Positions 61,522-64,000 of a stretch of DNA of 64,000 bases are shown here, piece by piece. The notes under the pieces are model-generated. The model saw only the letters and a program-made list of their open reading frames with translations, did not search any database and was not told the origin of the DNA. Both the position numbers and the translations under genes were made by a program. Position 1 is the stretch's first letter, and the number at the start of each line of letters is the position of its first letter. Origin of the DNA: CAG-390 sp045531455 (lineage in GTDB: Bacteria; Bacillota; Clostridia; Oscillospirales; CAG-272); assembly GCA_045531455.1 (NCBI GenBank), contig JAZSEA010000014.1:29967-93966 (forward strand), read 5' to 3'.

Positions 61522-62603
61522 CTTTTAAGTCTTTTCTGCGCGCGGTCAATCATTTTATGGTCTTTTTCCTCATCGTCGGCTTCGTTATCACCTGCTGTAC
61601 GATGCTTTTCGTCCGTGTGCTTGCCGAGGACGTCGGCATCGAGCTGACGAGCGAGAATATCGGCTCTGCGGCGAAGCTGACCTTCCTCAACGTCACGCTG
61701 ATCAGCCTGCTTTTCACCGTGATCGACTCGATCCGCCGTCATCTGACCGTCAATATTCCCGTCAGACGCATATCGGAGGCTGCCGAGAGGATGACGGAGG
61801 GCGATTTCAGCGTCCGCATCCCGACCGTCTCGAAATACGTCGCCGACGACAAGTTCAACGAGATCATCGAGTGCTTCAACAAGATGGCGGGCGAGCTTTC
61901 GGGCGTCGAGGAGCTTCGTACCGACTTCATCGCGAACGTCTCGCACGAGATGAAGACGCCGCTTGCCGTTATGCAGAATTACGGAACTCTGCTGGCATCT
62001 CCCGATCTTCCCGACGAAAAGAGGATCGAATACGCCCGCGCGATCACGGATTCCTCGCGCAGGCTTGCCGATATGATGACGAACATCTTGAAGCTCAACC
62101 GACTCGAAAACCAGCAGATCTATCCGAAGACCGAGCTTTGCGACCTCGGCGAGCAGCTCTGCGAGAGCCTTTTGCAGTACGAGAACGTCTGGGAAAGCCG
62201 CGGGATCGAGATCGAGACCGACATCGAGGAGGGAGTTTTCGTCCGTGCGGACGCCGAGCTCCTCTCGCTTGTGTGGAACAATCTCTTTTCAAACGCTTTC
62301 AAATTCACCGACGAGGGCGGAACGGTGTCACTTTCGCTCAAGACCGAGGGAAAATACGCCGTTGTCAAGGTCCGCGACACGGGCTGCGGAATGTCGCCCG
62401 AGGTCGGCGCGCATATTTTCGAGAAATTTTATCAGGGCGACAGCTCGCGCGCAACTCAGGGCAACGGTCTCGGGCTTGCGCTCGTCCGCCGCGTCGTTGA
62501 CATAATGCAGGGTGAGATCTCCGTCGAGAGCGAGATCGGCTCGGGCACCGAATTCACCGTCAGGATCGTGAGGGATGAAAATGGACCTGAAGAAACTCGG
62601 TAA
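61518..62603 (+). CDS. Sensor histidine kinase
   Basis: A 361-residue kinase. Two transmembrane helices (about 12-34 and 55-72) leave only a short outside loop, so it probably senses within the membrane or through a partner protein. A HAMP domain (about 73-128) precedes HisKA with His143 in ANVSHEMKTPLA. The ATPase has the N box NLFSNAFKF, the G1 box DTGCGMS and the G2 box GNGLGLALV. The start lies in the ATGA overlap with the regulator. Confidence 0.95.
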   Translation: MTFKSFLRAVNHFMVFFLIVGFVITCCTMLFVRVLAEDVGIELTSENIGSAAKLTFLNVTLISLLFTVIDSIRRHLTVNIPVRRISEAAERMTEGDFSVRIPTVSKYVADDKFNEIIECFNKMAGELSGVEELRTDFIANVSHEMKTPLAVMQNYGTLLASPDLPDEKRIEYARAITDSSRRLADMMTNILKLNRLENQQIYPKTELCDLGEQLCESLLQYENVWESRGIEIETDIEEGVFVRADAELLSLVWNNLFSNAFKFTDEGGTVSLSLKTEGKYAVVKVRDTGCGMSPEVGAHIFEKFYQGDSSRATQGNGLGLALVRRVVDIMQGEISVESEIGSGTEFTVRIVRDENGPEETR

Positions 62604-63468
62604 AACACTTCTCTTCCCGCGGATGTGGGTGATGATCCTGCTTTTGCTTGTTGCGACCGTCTTCCTTGTCGGCTCGATGGTCTTTATCGGCACCTCGTCA
62701 CCGATCGCGATCGCGTCCTACGTCCTTTCGGCGTACACGCTGACGGTCTGGTGCTTCAGGATCCCATATCTGATCTCGTTTTTCAAGACCTTTAAGAATG
62801 AAAACAAATATATTCTGATCTGGCGCCGGGATGACCGCCTACGGGTCAAGGTCTCGCTCTACGGCTCGCTTGCCTTCAACACCGTCTACGCACTTTTTCA
62901 GCTCTGGCTCGGATTTTACCACCACACGTTCTGGTATTATTCACTCGCGGGATACTATATCTCGCTTGCCGTGATGCGATTCTTTCTCGTCCGCCACACG
63001 CAGAAATACACGCCCGGCGAGAGGATGCGCGAGGAGCTGATCAAGTACCGCGCCTGCGGTTGGGTCTTCCTTATTATGAACCTCGCCCTGTCGCTGATGA
63101 TCTTTTTTATGGTCTATTGGAACCGTACCTTCAACCACCACGAGATCACCGCGATCGCGATGGCGGCTTACACCTTTACCTCGTTTACGACCGCGATCGT
63201 GAATATGGTTAGATACCGCAAATACAACAGCCCCGTCTACTCGGCATCGAAGGCGATCAGCTTTGCGGCGGCTTGCGTTTCGATGCTGACGCTCACCTCA
63301 ACGATGCTGACGACTTTTGGCGACGGAACGATGGATCTTTCGGCGCGCAGACTTATGCTCGGGCTTGTCGGCGGCGCGGTTTCCGCTGTCGTTATGACGA
63401 TGGCGGTATATATGATCGCCGAGAGTAACAAAAAACTGAAATCCAAGGAGAAAATTGATGGACAATAA
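62581..63468 (+). CDS. Multi-pass membrane protein of unknown function
   Basis: A 295-residue protein with about seven or eight hydrophobic helices and short basic loops (RRDDRLRVK, YRKYNSP). No transporter or enzyme motif is recognised. The start at 62581 is chosen because gagg lies 8 bp upstream; ATG 62575 lies too near to it. It overlaps the histidine kinase end and is followed by another small membrane protein, so both may be partners or targets of the two-component system. Confidence 0.8.
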   Translation: MDLKKLGKTLLFPRMWVMILLLLVATVFLVGSMVFIGTSSPIAIASYVLSAYTLTVWCFRIPYLISFFKTFKNENKYILIWRRDDRLRVKVSLYGSLAFNTVYALFQLWLGFYHHTFWYYSLAGYYISLAVMRFFLVRHTQKYTPGERMREELIKYRACGWVFLIMNLALSLMIFFMVYWNRTFNHHEITAIAMAAYTFTSFTTAIVNMVRYRKYNSPVYSASKAISFAAACVSMLTLTSTMLTTFGDGTMDLSARRLMLGLVGGAVSAVVMTMAVYMIAESNKKLKSKEKIDGQ

Positions 63469-63865
63469 TAATAACGGCGGATTTTCCTACACCTATTCCG
63501 CGAAGGATCAGGACGAGATCAGAAGGATCCGCGAAAAATACGCCCCGAGGACCGAGAAAGAAGACAAAATGGAGCGTTTGCGCCGACTTGACGCCTCGGT
63601 TTCAAAGAAGGCGCAGGCGGTCTCGCTCGTGATCGGCGTCATCGGCACCCTCATCCTCGGTTGCGGAATGAGCCTTGCGATGACGGAGCTTTACGCCGCG
63701 CTCGGAATGACTGCGGGAGCGGCAATGGCGGTCGGGATCCCGATCGGGCTTGTCGGAATAATTCTCGTTGCCCTCGCCTACCCTGCATACACCCTCGTCA
63801 CCCGCCGCGAGCGCGAAAGGATCGCGCCCGAGGTGCTGAGGTTGACGGAGGAGCTGATGAAGTGA
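63458..63865 (+). CDS. Conserved small membrane protein
   Basis: A 135-residue protein. The N terminus NGGFSYTYSAKDQDEIRRIR and EDKMERLRRLDASV are cytosolic and charged. Two helices (about 52-75 and 82-108) are followed by LVTRRERERIAPEVLRLTEE. The same plan is common in Clostridia, where it is often annotated, without clear basis, as a dihydropteridine reductase; I see no reductase motif. ATG 63458 follows aaggag at 8 bp. It overlaps the upstream gene by 11 bp. Confidence 0.8.
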   Translation: MDNNNNGGFSYTYSAKDQDEIRRIREKYAPRTEKEDKMERLRRLDASVSKKAQAVSLVIGVIGTLILGCGMSLAMTELYAALGMTAGAAMAVGIPIGLVGIILVALAYPAYTLVTRRERERIAPEVLRLTEELMK

Positions 63866-63933
63866 GAGGTACGATCCGCCTACGGCGAAGTTTAAGGTTA
63901 ATTTCCTCGCAGAAATGCGAGGAAATTTGTGAT

Positions 63934-64000
63934 TTTAATAAAAAAGCGTGAAAGTTTTAGTCAAGTTTTTTCAAAAACTTGTGGGGTCAAGGGGCAAAGC
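63934..64000. repeat. Dispersed intergenic repeat, copy 2 (cut by window edge)
   Basis: attttaataaaaaagc, then agtcaagttttttcaaaaacttgtggggt and ggggcaaagc. It matches the block order of the copy at 231-330, with a different hairpin arm. It continues beyond the window. Confidence 0.5.

Overview
The window looks like a chromosome segment of a Gram-positive, anaerobic, probably gut-associated member of the Clostridia (Oscillospirales/Ruminococcaceae-like). Reasons: the genes are dense and GC-rich with AT-rich islands; the housekeeping promoters read TTGACA-N17-TATAAT almost perfectly; and the gene set is Gram-positive (LytR-CpsA-Psr protein, PHP-type CpsB phosphatase, Wzz/tyrosine-kinase fusions, SipW-like signal peptidase, no outer-membrane export genes). 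The taxon is inferred from style and gene content, not from a marker gene.

Layout. 1-1018: the 3' end of gyrA and a repeat-rich spacer. 1019-2428: a hotdog thioesterase and an endonuclease/exonuclease/phosphatase protein. 2473-13871: a sugar-catabolism island. A class II aldolase and a DeoR regulator are transcribed leftward. A rightward operon carries a Gfo/Idh/MocA oxidoreductase, an AT-rich membrane protein, a class III aminotransferase, an FGGY kinase, a secreted SGNH/F5-8C-like lipoprotein, an amidohydrolase and a fucose-isomerase-like enzyme. Isomerase, kinase and aldolase suggest aldose to ketose to ketose phosphate to triose; the aminotransferase and oxidoreductase suggest an unusual (amino or oxidised) substrate. 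13872-15288: tRNA-Arg(CCG) and tRNA-Pro(CGG), flanked by a family of about 100-bp repeats with covarying hairpins.

15289-39913: one long surface-polysaccharide operon. It has a bacillosamine-type trio (aminotransferase, phosphoglycosyl transferase, acetyltransferase), about ten glycosyltransferases, an EpsG-like polymerase, GNAT, LicD and pyruvyl-transferase modifiers, a CDP-6-deoxyhexose branch (rfbF, rfbG, a reductase and a 3,5-epimerase homologue) and a Wzm/Wzt ABC exporter. It ends at a strong terminator. 40096-48368: a second operon with its own consensus promoter. It supplies the 4,6-dehydratase that would start the bacillosamine pathway, CpsB phosphatase, two tandem Wzz/BY-kinases (one with an extraordinary Gly-Tyr tail), a signal peptidase and an LCP attachment protein.

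48790-60352, read leftward: an apparently undescribed system. A 2780-residue secreted protein (metallophosphoesterase, Ig-like repeats and von Willebrand A domain) is followed 11 bp later by a 74-residue Cys-containing peptide that looks like a RiPP precursor, then a single-pass membrane protein, an HPr-kinase-like protein, a radical SAM/SPASM enzyme and a PqqD-like protein. Its mRNA leader contains a compact, highly structured region of about 190 nt that may be a noncoding RNA. 60850-63865: an OmpR-type two-component system with two membrane proteins. All claims come from reading the sequence; no database or folding program was used.
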